Below are positions 51,351 through 60,297 of a stretch of DNA of 64,000 nucleotides, piece after piece; the stretch's first letter is position 1, and each line of letters begins with the position of its first letter. The notes under the pieces are model-generated. The model saw nothing but the letters and a program-made list of their open reading frames with translations. It made no database searches and was not told the origin of the DNA. The DNA is from Phaeobacter bryozoorum (GTDB taxonomy: Bacteria; Pseudomonadota; Alphaproteobacteria; Rhodobacterales; Rhodobacteraceae). Location: NCBI RefSeq assembly GCF_041893525.1, contig NZ_CP169068.1; one strand, given 5' to 3'. The translations under genes were made by a program, and so were the position numbers.

Positions 51351-52352
51351 ATGGCTGTTACGTTAAAAGATGTGGCTGAACGGGCGCAGGTCTCGCGTTC
51401 GGCGGTCTCGCGCACGTTCACCGATGGCGCATCGGTATCGGAGAAGATGCGCCGCAAGGTTGAGAAAGCCGCCCAGGAGCTCGGCTATAGTCCGAACGCG
51501 CTGGCCTCGTCCCTGACAACCGGGCGGACCAAATTGATTGGCCTGGTGTCCAACAACTTTCACAACCCGATTTTTCTCGAAGTCTTCGACCGGTTTACGC
51601 GACGGCTTCAGGACAAGGGGTTGCGCCCGCTGCTGGTCAACCTCTCTGACGAAACCGACCCCGAGAACTCGGTTCGTATGTTGCGGCAATATTCCGTTGA
51701 CGGCGTTGTTGTCGCCTCGTCGACCCTGCCGCCTGGGTTTGCCAAGGCCTTTCGAGATGCAGGCGTGCCTGTAGTTCACAGTTTCGGCCGCTCCTCCTCC
51801 ACGCCGCAGGTGCATGTGGTTGGGATCGACAACGTCGAATGCGGACGAATGGCGGCGCGAACGCTGATTGATCGCGGCTATGGCAAACTGGCCTTCATGG
51901 GCGGCCCCCAGAGCGCGACCTCAACTCAGGATCGCTGGAAGGGATTCACCCTGGAAATGGAAGCTCATCCGGATATCGTCTTCTCCTACAGTTTTGCGGA
52001 TGATTACTCCTTTGAGGCCGGTCGCCGGGAAATGCTGCGCCTGTTGCAGGACGACCCGGCCGAAGCCTATTTCTGTGGGGATGACGTGTTGTCAATCGGG
52101 GCGCTCAGCGCGATCCGCGAACAGGGGCTAAAGGTGCCAGGTGACATCGGGGTCATCGGTCTCAACGATATGGAAATGGCCCGTTGGGAGAACATAGACC
52201 TGACCACCATCCACCAGCCGATTGAACAGATCGTCAATTCATCAATCGAGCTGGTTGTTGCCATGCTGGACGAGCCGGATCGCTATCCTGAAGCCCGCAT
52301 CTTTCCTTGCCATGTGGTGGATCGCGGCACATTGCGACAGCTGACATCCTGA
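51351..52352 (+). CDS. LacI family regulator of the inositol regulon
   Basis: The 333-residue protein has the LacI HTH and hinge (VTLKDVAERAQVSRSAVSRT, then KAAQELGYSPNALASSLTTG) followed by the periplasmic-binding-like effector domain (LIGLVSNNFHNPIFLEVFDR, AYFCGDDVLSIGALSAIREQ). Hinge residues ALASSL fit minor-groove insertion at a central CG, as in the palindromes nearby. It is divergent from the inositol-type transporter operon. It most likely represses the transporter and iol operons until inositol or a metabolite is present. Effector is inferred. Confidence 0.92.
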   Translation: MAVTLKDVAERAQVSRSAVSRTFTDGASVSEKMRRKVEKAAQELGYSPNALASSLTTGRTKLIGLVSNNFHNPIFLEVFDRFTRRLQDKGLRPLLVNLSDETDPENSVRMLRQYSVDGVVVASSTLPPGFAKAFRDAGVPVVHSFGRSSSTPQVHVVGIDNVECGRMAARTLIDRGYGKLAFMGGPQSATSTQDRWKGFTLEMEAHPDIVFSYSFADDYSFEAGRREMLRLLQDDPAEAYFCGDDVLSIGALSAIREQGLKVPGDIGVIGLNDMEMARWENIDLTTIHQPIEQIVNSSIELVVAMLDEPDRYPEARIFPCHVVDRGTLRQLTS

Positions 52353-52367
52353 AGCGATCCTAGGCAT

Positions 52368-52394
52368 GAAAAGGACACCCGCTGCCGGGTGCCC
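52368..52394 (-). terminator. Terminator between the LacI regulator and the minus-strand iol operon
   Basis: On the minus strand GGGCACCCG and CGGGTGTCC form a nine-position stem with one mismatch and a four-base loop, followed by TTTTC. It ends the operon of the two oxidoreductase genes and the IolE-like gene, and may also stop the convergent regulator transcript. Confidence 0.78.
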
Positions 52395-52416
52395 TGCGAT
52401 TGCTTAGACCACGGTG

Positions 52417-53574
52417 TCAGCGAAACATCGGCGGCCGGGCATCAACCCAGGCGCCATCTGTTGCGCCGCTTTCGGCGACGGCAAAAACAGCCGCCATGGA
52501 CCGCAGCCCATCTTCGGCCCGTGGATAAAGATCCGCCGCCGGGTCCATGGATCGCCCGGCTTTCCGCGCGCCGATGGCTTCGGCCAAATCGCTGTATATA
52601 TTGGCAAAAGCCAGAGGCATCCCCTCGGCATGGCCGATTGTCACGCGGCTGGTGCGATCCGCTTCGGGGCTGAGGTTGGCTTCACCACGTTCGATTACCT
52701 GCAAGCGGCCGCCCAGCGGCATCCAATAGAGCTGGTTCGGCTGCTCCTGCGACCAGCGCAGACCGCCCTTTTCACCAAACACCTGCAAGGTCAGCCCATG
52801 CTGGCGTCCGATTGCCACAGACGAGGTCCAGAGCCGCCCGACGGTGCCGCCATCAAAGCGCATATTGACCATGGCGTCGTCTTCCAGAACCCGGCTCTCA
52901 ATACAGCTGACCGTATCCGCAGAAAGGCGTTCCAGTTCCTGCCCGATCACAAAACTGGCCATATGCAGCGCGTGGATGCCGCAATCGGCAAACTGCGCAG
53001 AAACCCCGGCCTGAGCCGGATCATAGCGCCAGCGCACCCGCGGATTGTCCGCATCAGCCGCATCAGCATGATGCCCATGGGCAAACTCGGCCTTCACAAG
53101 GCGGATCTTTCCAAGATCACCACGCGCCACCATCGCCTTCATGTGGCGGACCAGCGAATAGCCGGAATAGCCATAGTTCACCGCGCAGATCTTGCTCTGC
53201 GCCTTGGCGATTTTGACGATTTCCTCGCCTTCCTCCACGGTCATTGTCATCGGTTTTTCGCACAGCACATGAAAACCGGCTTCAAGGAAGCTCTTGGTGA
53301 TTTCAAAATGGGTGGCATTGGGTGTGGCAACGGTGACAAGATCAACGCGGTCGTCGCGATGACGTTCCCCCTCCAGCATCTCCTGCCAGTCGCCATAGGC
53401 GCGGTCTGCGGCCAGCCTCAGCCGCTGACCGTAGGCGCGCCCTTCGTCGGGACGGTGATCCAATGCCGCTGCGGCGAATTCAAACGCCCCGTCAAGCCCT
53501 GCTCCCAGACGATGGGCCGGTCCGATCTGGCTGCCTTCACCACCGCCGATCATGCCCCACTTCAGCTTTGCCAT
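52417..53574 (-). CDS. Gfo/Idh/MocA family oxidoreductase (inositol-type dehydrogenase)
   Basis: The 385-residue protein has the N-terminal Rossmann loop WGMIGGGEGSQIGPAHR and the family signature LCEKPMTMTVEEGEEI (EKP with the catalytic-region Lys) near residue 110. The C-terminal barrel segment carries GVSAQFADCGIHALHMASFV with the conserved Asp and His. It probably oxidises an inositol isomer or derivative such as scyllo-inositol, given the other iol genes. It is the last gene of the minus-strand operon, 11 bases after the IolE-like gene. Confidence 0.9.
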   Translation of the reverse strand: MAKLKWGMIGGGEGSQIGPAHRLGAGLDGAFEFAAAALDHRPDEGRAYGQRLRLAADRAYGDWQEMLEGERHRDDRVDLVTVATPNATHFEITKSFLEAGFHVLCEKPMTMTVEEGEEIVKIAKAQSKICAVNYGYSGYSLVRHMKAMVARGDLGKIRLVKAEFAHGHHADAADADNPRVRWRYDPAQAGVSAQFADCGIHALHMASFVIGQELERLSADTVSCIESRVLEDDAMVNMRFDGGTVGRLWTSSVAIGRQHGLTLQVFGEKGGLRWSQEQPNQLYWMPLGGRLQVIERGEANLSPEADRTSRVTIGHAEGMPLAFANIYSDLAEAIGARKAGRSMDPAADLYPRAEDGLRSMAAVFAVAESGATDGAWVDARPPMFR

Positions 53575-53585
53575 GGTGTTACCCC

Positions 53586-54479
53586 CTAGTTGAAACCAAT
53601 GGATTCAAGATATTCACGGTTGGCCCGCGCATCCCCCACCGGGTCGGGATCCAGCGTTGGATCGCAATCCTGCTCCACCGTACACCAGCCGGAAAATCCA
53701 GCGTCTAAAAGCAGTTGCCTCACCGCCGGAAAATCCACATCACCCTCGCCGAGATTGCAGAAAATCCCCTGCCCGCAGGCATCATAGAAGTTCGTCCGCT
53801 TGGCGATCACATCGGCTTTCACCTTCGGGTCGATATCCTTGAAATGCATATAGCTGATACGATCCATGTGCCGTTTCATGAAAGCGACGGGATCAAAACC
53901 GGCGTAGGAATGGTGGCCGGTGTCAAAACAGATCTTCAGGATCCTGTCGTCGACCTCATCCAGCAGCCGCTCCAGCTCCGGCTCGAAATCCATGAACCCC
54001 GCCGCATGGGCGTGGATGCCGACGGTGAGACCGTAGTCCTCGGTGCCAATCCGCGCGACGGTGGCGAGCCGGTCACGGAATGCCGACCATTCGTCGCGAT
54101 CCATCTGCTCGGCTTCATCAGCGCGGCCAGCAGTCGGAGCACGGCGCGGCGAGATCGAATTGATCAGCACCAGATGCTCGGCTCCATGGGCTTTCAACGC
54201 CTTGCAGGTGCGGTGCGCCCCGTCCAGCACATCCTCCCATTGGGCCGGATCGTGGAAGGCACGGAAGACGACGCCACCGATCAGTTCCAGATCATGCTCG
54301 GCGAGCGCGTCCCTCAGGATCGCAGGGTCCTCAGGCATATACCCAACTGGTCCTAATTCGATCCCCTTGTAGCCAGCATCGGCGCAGTCCTTCAGAACGC
54401 TGCGCCATTCCGGATTGCGGGGATCCTGTGCAAATTCCACCCCCCAGGAGCATGGGGCATTGCCAATTCTGATCGTCAT
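53586..54479 (-). CDS. iolE: Inosose dehydratase-like TIM-barrel protein (IolE/MocC type)
   Basis: The 297-residue protein is a xylose isomerase-like TIM barrel. IRIGNAPCSWGVEFAQDPRN at the start and GYKGIELGPVGYMPEDP match the IolE/MocC group, which dehydrates scyllo-inosose to 3D-trihydroxycyclohexanedione. Metal ligands probably come from CFDTGHHSYAG, HFKDIDPKV and CTVEQDCDPT. The ATG at 54479 (MTIRIGNAPC) is family-like; the frame from 54560 lies across the upstream gene. It supplies the step before the broken iolD. Confidence 0.85.
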   Translation of the reverse strand: MTIRIGNAPCSWGVEFAQDPRNPEWRSVLKDCADAGYKGIELGPVGYMPEDPAILRDALAEHDLELIGGVVFRAFHDPAQWEDVLDGAHRTCKALKAHGAEHLVLINSISPRRAPTAGRADEAEQMDRDEWSAFRDRLATVARIGTEDYGLTVGIHAHAAGFMDFEPELERLLDEVDDRILKICFDTGHHSYAGFDPVAFMKRHMDRISYMHFKDIDPKVKADVIAKRTNFYDACGQGIFCNLGEGDVDFPAVRQLLLDAGFSGWCTVEQDCDPTLDPDPVGDARANREYLESIGFN

Positions 54480-54501
54480 TTTGCAGTGCTTTCTTAGATG
54501 C

Positions 54502-55605
54502 TTAGAACTTTGATACGGTTTGCCACGACCGGGCCTTGGACGACGCCATGGCAGCGGCAATCACCTGATTTACGGCCACGCCATCCTCGAATGTCGGCCA
54601 AATCGGTGTCTGTGTCTCAATCGCGCGCAGGAAGTCGCGCGCCTCGATCAGGATCTGATCCTGATAGCCAGTGCCATGTCCAGGGCCCTGGCAGAACGGC
54701 AGATAGTCGGGATGCGCGGGACCGGTCAGGATCTTGCGGAAGCCACGGGTAGCGTCCTCGCCCTCGCTGAGGTAGAGCCAAAGTGCGTTCTGATCCTCCT
54801 GGTCAAACCTGATCGCACCCTTTGTTCCCGTAATTTCATAGGCATAGCCCATCTTGCGGCCCGTCGCGATCCGGCTGAAAAACATCTGCCCCATTGCCCC
54901 GCTGGCAAAGCGGCACATCATCTGGCCCTGATCGTCATTGGTGACAAGGCCACCGGGGCGGTCGCTATGGACGGTCTCAACCTCAGCAATCAGCTCTGCT
55001 ATCGGCCCGATCAGCGCTATCGCTGCATTGATCATATGCGGGGCAAGATCCCCCATCGTGCCATTCGCCTCTCCTTTGGTCCGCCAGCTCGCCGGGGTAT
55101 GGGGATCGGCATAGAAATCCTCGGTATGTTCGCCACGAAACCAGGTGACCTCGCCGATCACGCCATCTACAATCAACTGGCGGGCAAATTGGCTAGCCGG
55201 TGTACGGATGTAATTAAAGCCTACCATGTTGGGACAGCCCGAAACCCGGGCCGCCTCGACCATCGCACGGCTGTCCGCCAGCGAAGCGCCGAGAGGTTTT
55301 TCACAGAAAACCGGTTTACCCAGCGCAAAGGCCGCCTCTGCCACCGCACGATGTGTCTGCTGCGGGGTCGCAATCACAATCGCCTCAACCTTTGGGTCAT
55401 TGACCAATACCTGCCAGTCATCCGTCGCACGACGAAAACCATAGGCCCGCCGATATCGCTCTGCACTGGTGGGGGTGGAGGCACAGACCATCTCCAGCCG
55501 TGGGCGCAAAGACGTATCGAACACCGCCCCCACTGCGGCCATCGCGACGGCATGAGCCTTGCCCATGTACCCACCGCCTAGAATTCCGATACCGATTTCG
55601 GTCAT
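54502..55605 (-). CDS. Gfo/Idh/MocA family oxidoreductase
   Basis: The 367-residue protein has the Rossmann loop GIGILGGGYMGKAHAVAMAA, the signature VFCEKPLGASLADSRAMVEA near residue 95, and GTMGDLAPHMINAAIALIGP with conserved Asp and His. It is the first gene of a three-gene operon with an IolE-like gene and another oxidoreductase. It starts 28 bases from the 18-bp palindrome. It is likely a dehydrogenase for a second inositol isomer or an inosose, but the substrate is not readable from sequence. Confidence 0.9.
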   Translation of the reverse strand: MTEIGIGILGGGYMGKAHAVAMAAVGAVFDTSLRPRLEMVCASTPTSAERYRRAYGFRRATDDWQVLVNDPKVEAIVIATPQQTHRAVAEAAFALGKPVFCEKPLGASLADSRAMVEAARVSGCPNMVGFNYIRTPASQFARQLIVDGVIGEVTWFRGEHTEDFYADPHTPASWRTKGEANGTMGDLAPHMINAAIALIGPIAELIAEVETVHSDRPGGLVTNDDQGQMMCRFASGAMGQMFFSRIATGRKMGYAYEITGTKGAIRFDQEDQNALWLYLSEGEDATRGFRKILTGPAHPDYLPFCQGPGHGTGYQDQILIEARDFLRAIETQTPIWPTFEDGVAVNQVIAAAMASSKARSWQTVSKF

Positions 55606-55632
55606 TCAGGCCTCCCAATCCATGAAATTCGA

Positions 55633-55650
55633 TTTGCAACCGGTTGCAAA
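55633..55650. promoter_or_regulatory. LacI-type operator, perfect 18-bp palindrome (copy 2)
   Basis: The sequence is identical over all 18 bases to the palindrome at 51212-51229. It lies in the 119-base divergent promoter region between the oxidoreductase operon on the left and iolD on the right, so one bound repressor could control both directions. Confidence 0.9.
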
Positions 55651-55724
55651 ACTTGTATCTTGGGATTCGATATCTCGCAAGATCAAATCGACCCGACCAC
55701 CGACAATCCCAGGGACCCCTGCCT

Positions 55725-57600
55725 ATGACGACGCCGCCGAAAACGATAAGATTGACCACCGCCCAGGCCATCATCCGATGGCTCTCCAATCAGTTCATTG
55801 TGATCGACGGGGAGGAAATGCGCCTCTGCGGCGGCGGCTTCGGGATCTTCGGCCATGGCAACGTAACCTGCCTCGGAGAAGCCCTTTATGAAGCGCGCGA
55901 GGCGCTGCCGCTCTATCGCGGTCAGAATGAACAGAGCATGGGATTTGCGGCCGCGGGATATGCCAAACAATGGCTGCGCCAACGCTTTATGTTCTGCACG
56001 GCAAGTGCCGGTCCCGGCACATCGAATTCTGGTGACCTCGGCAGCGCTGGCGCACGCCAACCGGCTGCCGATGTTGATGCTCTGCGGCGATACCTTCCTG
56101 ACCCGCCTGCCCGATCCGGTGTTGCAGCAGATGGAGAACTTCGACGATCCGACCTTTGGCGTGAATGATGCGTTCAAGCCCGTATCGCGCTACTGGGACC
56201 GCATCACCCATCCGGCGCAGATCATCCAGTCCCTGCCCGCCGCGATTGCCACGATGCTGGATCCCGGCGACTGTGGCCCGGCCTTCCTCGGCCTGCCACA
56301 GGACGTCCAGGGCTGGACCTATGATTACCCGGAGGTTTTCTTTGAAAAGAAGACCCATCGCATTCGCCGTGTCACACCGGACACCGCCGAGATTGCCGAA
56401 GCCGCAGCAGCGCTGCGCGGTGCCAAACGCCCGATGATCATCGCAGGCGGTGGCGTGCAATACAGCCGCGCGGTGGCTGAGCTGACCGCCTTTGCCGAGG
56501 CCCATCAGATCCCCGTCGTAGAAACCATCGCAGGCCGCGCCAACCTGCGCGACACCCATCCGCTGAACATCGGCCCGATTGGCGTGACCGGGTCGGACAG
56601 CGCCAATGCCATCGCGGCAGAGGCGGATGTGATCCTCGCAGTGGGCACAAGGTTGCAGGACTTCACCACCGGTTCCTGGACCGCATTTGCGCAGGATGCC
56701 CAGTTCATCTCGATCAATGCGGCACGCCATGATGCAGGCAAGCACTGTGCATTGCCGGTTGTCGGTGACGGCCAGCGCGCCCTGCTCGACCTCGGCTCCG
56801 CCTGCCAAGGCTACAGCGCCCCGCAGGACTGGGTGGCCCGCGCACAGGAGGAACGACGCAGCTGGGTCGCCTATGTGGCTGACAATATATCCTATGGCGA
56901 CAACCGGCCCAATTCCTATGCCCAGGCCATCGGCGTGGTGAACGCGCTCTGCGACCCGCGCGACCGCGTCGTGGCAGCGGCGGGCGGCCTACCCGCCGAG
57001 GTCACCGCCAACTGGCGCACGCTGGAACCTGGCACGGTCGATGTCGAGTTCGGATTTTCCTGCATGGGCTATGAAATCTCCGGTGCCTGGGGAGCTCGCA
57101 TCGCCCAAACCGAGCGTGAGCCGGAGCGTGACACCATCGTCTTTGTCGGCGATGGCTCATATATGATGCTGAACTCTGATATCTACTCCAGCGTACTGAG
57201 CCGAAAGAAACTGATCATCCTCGTGCTCGACAATGGCGGTTTCGCCGTCATCAACAAGCTGCAGAACAATACGGGCAACACCAGTTTCAACAACCTTCTC
57301 GCCGATTGCCCGACCATCCCTGAGGCCTTTGGCGTGGACTTCGCCGCGCATTCAGCCGCTATGGGCGCGATTGCGGAAACGGTCGCCAATCCGGGCGAGC
57401 TGGCAGAGGCCTTCAAGCGTGCTCAGGGCAACGACCGAACCACCGTCATCGTGATGAACGTCGATGCCTACGAGGGCTGGACGACGGAAGGTCACGCCTG
57501 GTGGGAAGTCGGCACGCCGCATATCACCAACAATCCCGATGTGCAGGAGGCCCATGTCGAATGGGAATCCAGCCGCAGCAAACAACGGCGGGGGGTCTGA
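55725..57600 (+). pseudogene. iolD: 3D-(3,5/4)-trihydroxycyclohexane-1,2-dione hydrolase, frameshifted
   Basis: IolD is a thiamine-diphosphate enzyme that opens the ring in inositol catabolism. The first frame (MTTPPKTIRLTTAQAIIRWL to ASAGPGTSN) breaks off near 56027; the next frame resumes at once with LVTSAALAHANRLPMLML and runs to 57600 with the TPP-binding GDGSYMMLNSDIYSS and the closing WWEVGTP. Removing one T of the AATT at 56025-56028 would give a continuous 624-residue protein of normal length. With the frame as read the product would be truncated. It is either a true mutation or a base-calling error. The iolC start overlaps its stop. Confidence 0.88.
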
Positions 57601-58592
57601 TGAACACCCCATCCAAAGCCCATGGCGATCTGTCAGGGCGCAACTTCCTGGTCATCGGGCGGGTGGGCATGGATCTTTGTCCAACCCCGGCAGGCACCGC
57701 AACAAAAGATGCCCAAGACATGATGGTGGCGATGGGCGGCAGCAGCGCAAATATCGCCGCTGGACTGGTCAAAATGGGATGCCGTGCCGCGCTGGTCACC
57801 AGCGTCTCAGACGATGCCGTGGGTTGGTATTGCCTGAACCAGCTGGATCACTACGGGATCGGCCGGACTCACGTGAAACGCATCACCGGCGAATATCGGA
57901 CATCGCTTGCGATCTACGAAAGCCGTGTGGAAGACCACCAGAGCGTTATCTACCGCAACAACGCTGCCGACTTTCAGATGACCATCGCTGATGTCGAGGC
58001 GGTGGATTACAGCCAATACAGCGCGCTGATCACCGCAGGCACGGTCTTTGCTGCCGAACCATCGCGCAGCGCGACCTTCCGCGCCTTTGAACTGGCGCGC
58101 GCTGCGGGCTTACCAATCATTTTTGACGTCGATTACCGGCCCTACAGCTGGCCCTCGGCCGAGGTGGCCGCTGATGTTCTGTCGCGTGCTGGTGAGTTGT
58201 CCGACATCATCGTCGGCAACGACGAAGAATTCGGGTTCATGGCCGGTGGCGTTGACATGGGGCTCGCCAAGGCGCGCAGCCTTGCGCAAACCACCGCCTC
58301 CGTCGTGGTTTATAAGATGGGTCCAGAGGGCGCCATCACCTTTGCCGACGGGCAGGAAATCCGCACCGGCATCTACCCTGTTGATGCGCTGAAGCCAACC
58401 GGCGCGGGCGACAGCTTCATGGCCGGCTTCCTCGCCGCGCTTTCCGAAGGACGCCATACGAAAGAGGCCATTCTACGCGGCTCCGCCTGTGCCTCCGTTG
58501 TTGTAGCCAAACCCGGCTGCGCCCCGGCGATGCCCGATCTTGCTGCACTGGAGGCGTTCCTCGCAACGCACCCCGGCGCCACCGAAATCTGA
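57600..58592 (+). CDS. iolC: 5-dehydro-2-deoxygluconokinase
   Basis: The 330-residue PfkB-family kinase phosphorylates 5-dehydro-2-deoxy-D-gluconate. It has NFLVIGRVGMDLCP, MGGSSANIAAGLVKMGC near residue 48 and the catalytic signature DALKPTGAGDSFMAGFLAAL with Asp in GAGDSF near residue 270. FDVDYRPYSWPSAEVAADVL is typical of IolC. The ATG at 57600 overlaps the iolD stop in TGATG; a longer frame from 57501 lies inside iolD. IolB follows after 11 bases. Confidence 0.94.
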   Translation: MNTPSKAHGDLSGRNFLVIGRVGMDLCPTPAGTATKDAQDMMVAMGGSSANIAAGLVKMGCRAALVTSVSDDAVGWYCLNQLDHYGIGRTHVKRITGEYRTSLAIYESRVEDHQSVIYRNNAADFQMTIADVEAVDYSQYSALITAGTVFAAEPSRSATFRAFELARAAGLPIIFDVDYRPYSWPSAEVAADVLSRAGELSDIIVGNDEEFGFMAGGVDMGLAKARSLAQTTASVVVYKMGPEGAITFADGQEIRTGIYPVDALKPTGAGDSFMAGFLAALSEGRHTKEAILRGSACASVVVAKPGCAPAMPDLAALEAFLATHPGATEI

Positions 58593-58603
58593 AAGGACCC
58601 CCC

Positions 58604-59461
58604 ATGCATATCGCCCCCCATGACAACCAGAACAAAGCCATCGTCGATGCCGACAACGATCTGGTGCCGCTCAACTATTTCAACATCGTCAAGCTGACCA
58701 AGGGCCAGACATTCGAATATCAGGTCCCCGGATATGAGACCTGCATCGTTCCCGCCACCGGTACCGTGGATATCGAAGTGGAAGGTCTGAGCTATGCCGG
58801 GATCGGCAACCGAACCGCGGACGTCTGGGATGGCGAACCAGAAGGCGTCTATATCCCGGTCGGCGCAAAGGTCACGATAACCTGCACCACCGACGCAACG
58901 GAAACCTTCGTTGCCGGTGCAAAATACGACAAGGTTCTGGAGCCGTTCGACGTCCGTGCGGATGGCATCGACCTCGTGCAATACGGATCTGATGACACCA
59001 AGACTCACCGGAAGATCAAACATATTCTCGGACAGAAGCAGCATGACAAGGTCGGACGCCTGCTCGTTTCGGAGTTGTTCACTGTGGGTCAAGGCGGCTG
59101 GTCCGGCTTTCCGGCGCACAAGCACGACACCGATCGCAAGGACGCCGATGGCAATATCATCGAAACGCGTCATGACGAGACCTATAACTTCCGCTTCCGC
59201 CCCAACCATGGTTCCGGCGTCCAGATCCTGCAACGCGAAGAAGGCAAGCCGGGGGATGCTTACCAACTGATGGACGGCTCCACCATCATGATCGACAGGG
59301 GCTATCACCCCTGCGCCGTGATGCCGGGATATGAGATGTATTATTTCACCATCCTTGGCGGTCTGAGCCAGCGCAGCCTGATCCAGTATTTCCAGCCAAC
59401 TCATGCCTATCAGGTCGAAACGATCCCCGGCATCAAGGATATGGTGGCCAAGTTCAAATGA
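58604..59461 (+). CDS. iolB: 5-deoxy-glucuronate isomerase
   Basis: The 285-residue double-cupin isomerase converts 5-deoxy-glucuronate to 5-dehydro-2-deoxygluconate. Metal ligands are visible in WSGFPAHKHD (His) and RHDETYNFRFRP (Glu), with GYHPCAVMPGYEMYYFTILG carrying a further His. The length fits IolB. An AAAGGA site precedes the ATG. Its TGA overlaps the start of the aldolase gene in an ATGA junction. It acts between the IolD and IolC steps. Confidence 0.94.
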   Translation: MHIAPHDNQNKAIVDADNDLVPLNYFNIVKLTKGQTFEYQVPGYETCIVPATGTVDIEVEGLSYAGIGNRTADVWDGEPEGVYIPVGAKVTITCTTDATETFVAGAKYDKVLEPFDVRADGIDLVQYGSDDTKTHRKIKHILGQKQHDKVGRLLVSELFTVGQGGWSGFPAHKHDTDRKDADGNIIETRHDETYNFRFRPNHGSGVQILQREEGKPGDAYQLMDGSTIMIDRGYHPCAVMPGYEMYYFTILGGLSQRSLIQYFQPTHAYQVETIPGIKDMVAKFK

Positions 59462-60297
59462 CCGTTGCAACTCTGGCTGAGGTCCTGCAACCGGCCCTGC
59501 GCGATGGCTATGCCGTCGCCGGGCTGGTGACGCTGGGCTGGGAAGACATGCGCGCCTATGTGGCAGCGGCAGAGGCCGAAGGCGTGCCTGTGATCTTGCA
59601 GGCGGGGCCATCCTGTCGCGCCCATACGCCGCTGCCAATCCTGGGCAAGATGTTCCACCATCTGGCCGAGGCCGCATCGGTTCCGGTGGTTGCACATCTC
59701 GATCATGGCTACACCCCAGAGGATTGCCGTATTGCCATCGACAGCGGCTTTACCTCCGTGATGTTCGACGGCTCGCGCAAACCTCTTGAGGACAATATCG
59801 CCGAAACCGCTGCCATCGCCGAAATGGCCCATGCCGCAGGTGTCTCATGCGAGGGTGAAATCGGATTTGTCGGCTACTCGGGCGGCGAAGGGTCGGCAGG
59901 AACTGATCCTGAAGAGGCCCGCCGCTTTGCACTGGAAACCGGCGTGGACGCAATGGCAATCTCGGTCGGCAATGTACATCTGCAACAGGACAAGGACGGC
60001 GGGCTGGATATTGACCGGATCCGCGCCATCGAGGCCCTCACCGAGGTGCCGCTGGTCATCCATGGCGGCTCCGGCGTACCGGTCGCACAGCGCAGAATGC
60101 TGGCCCGCAAGTCGCGTATCTGCAAATTCAATATCGGCACCGAATTGCGCATGGCTTTCGGCGCCGCCATGCGCGATGCGGTCAACCGGGACCCGGACCG
60201 CTTTGACAGGGTCAGCATCCTGTCGGAAACCCACGATCCGGTCGTTGCCGCGGCGCGCGGCGTTCTTCGCGCCTTCAAGGGAGAAACACAATGTTGA
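59458..60297 (+). CDS. iolJ: Class II aldolase, probable 6-phospho-5-dehydro-2-deoxygluconate aldolase
   Basis: The 279-residue protein belongs to the class II fructose-bisphosphate aldolase family. Zinc-binding residues are in VPVVAHLDHGYTPEDCRIA (His and Asp), CEGEIGFVGYSGGEGS carries the family Glu, and PLVIHGGSGVPVAQRRML holds the phosphate-binding Gly-Ser region. In this operon it should split the IolC product into dihydroxyacetone phosphate and malonate semialdehyde. It overlaps iolB by four bases and iolG by seven. Confidence 0.9.
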   Translation: MTVATLAEVLQPALRDGYAVAGLVTLGWEDMRAYVAAAEAEGVPVILQAGPSCRAHTPLPILGKMFHHLAEAASVPVVAHLDHGYTPEDCRIAIDSGFTSVMFDGSRKPLEDNIAETAAIAEMAHAAGVSCEGEIGFVGYSGGEGSAGTDPEEARRFALETGVDAMAISVGNVHLQQDKDGGLDIDRIRAIEALTEVPLVIHGGSGVPVAQRRMLARKSRICKFNIGTELRMAFGAAMRDAVNRDPDRFDRVSILSETHDPVVAAARGVLRAFKGETQC

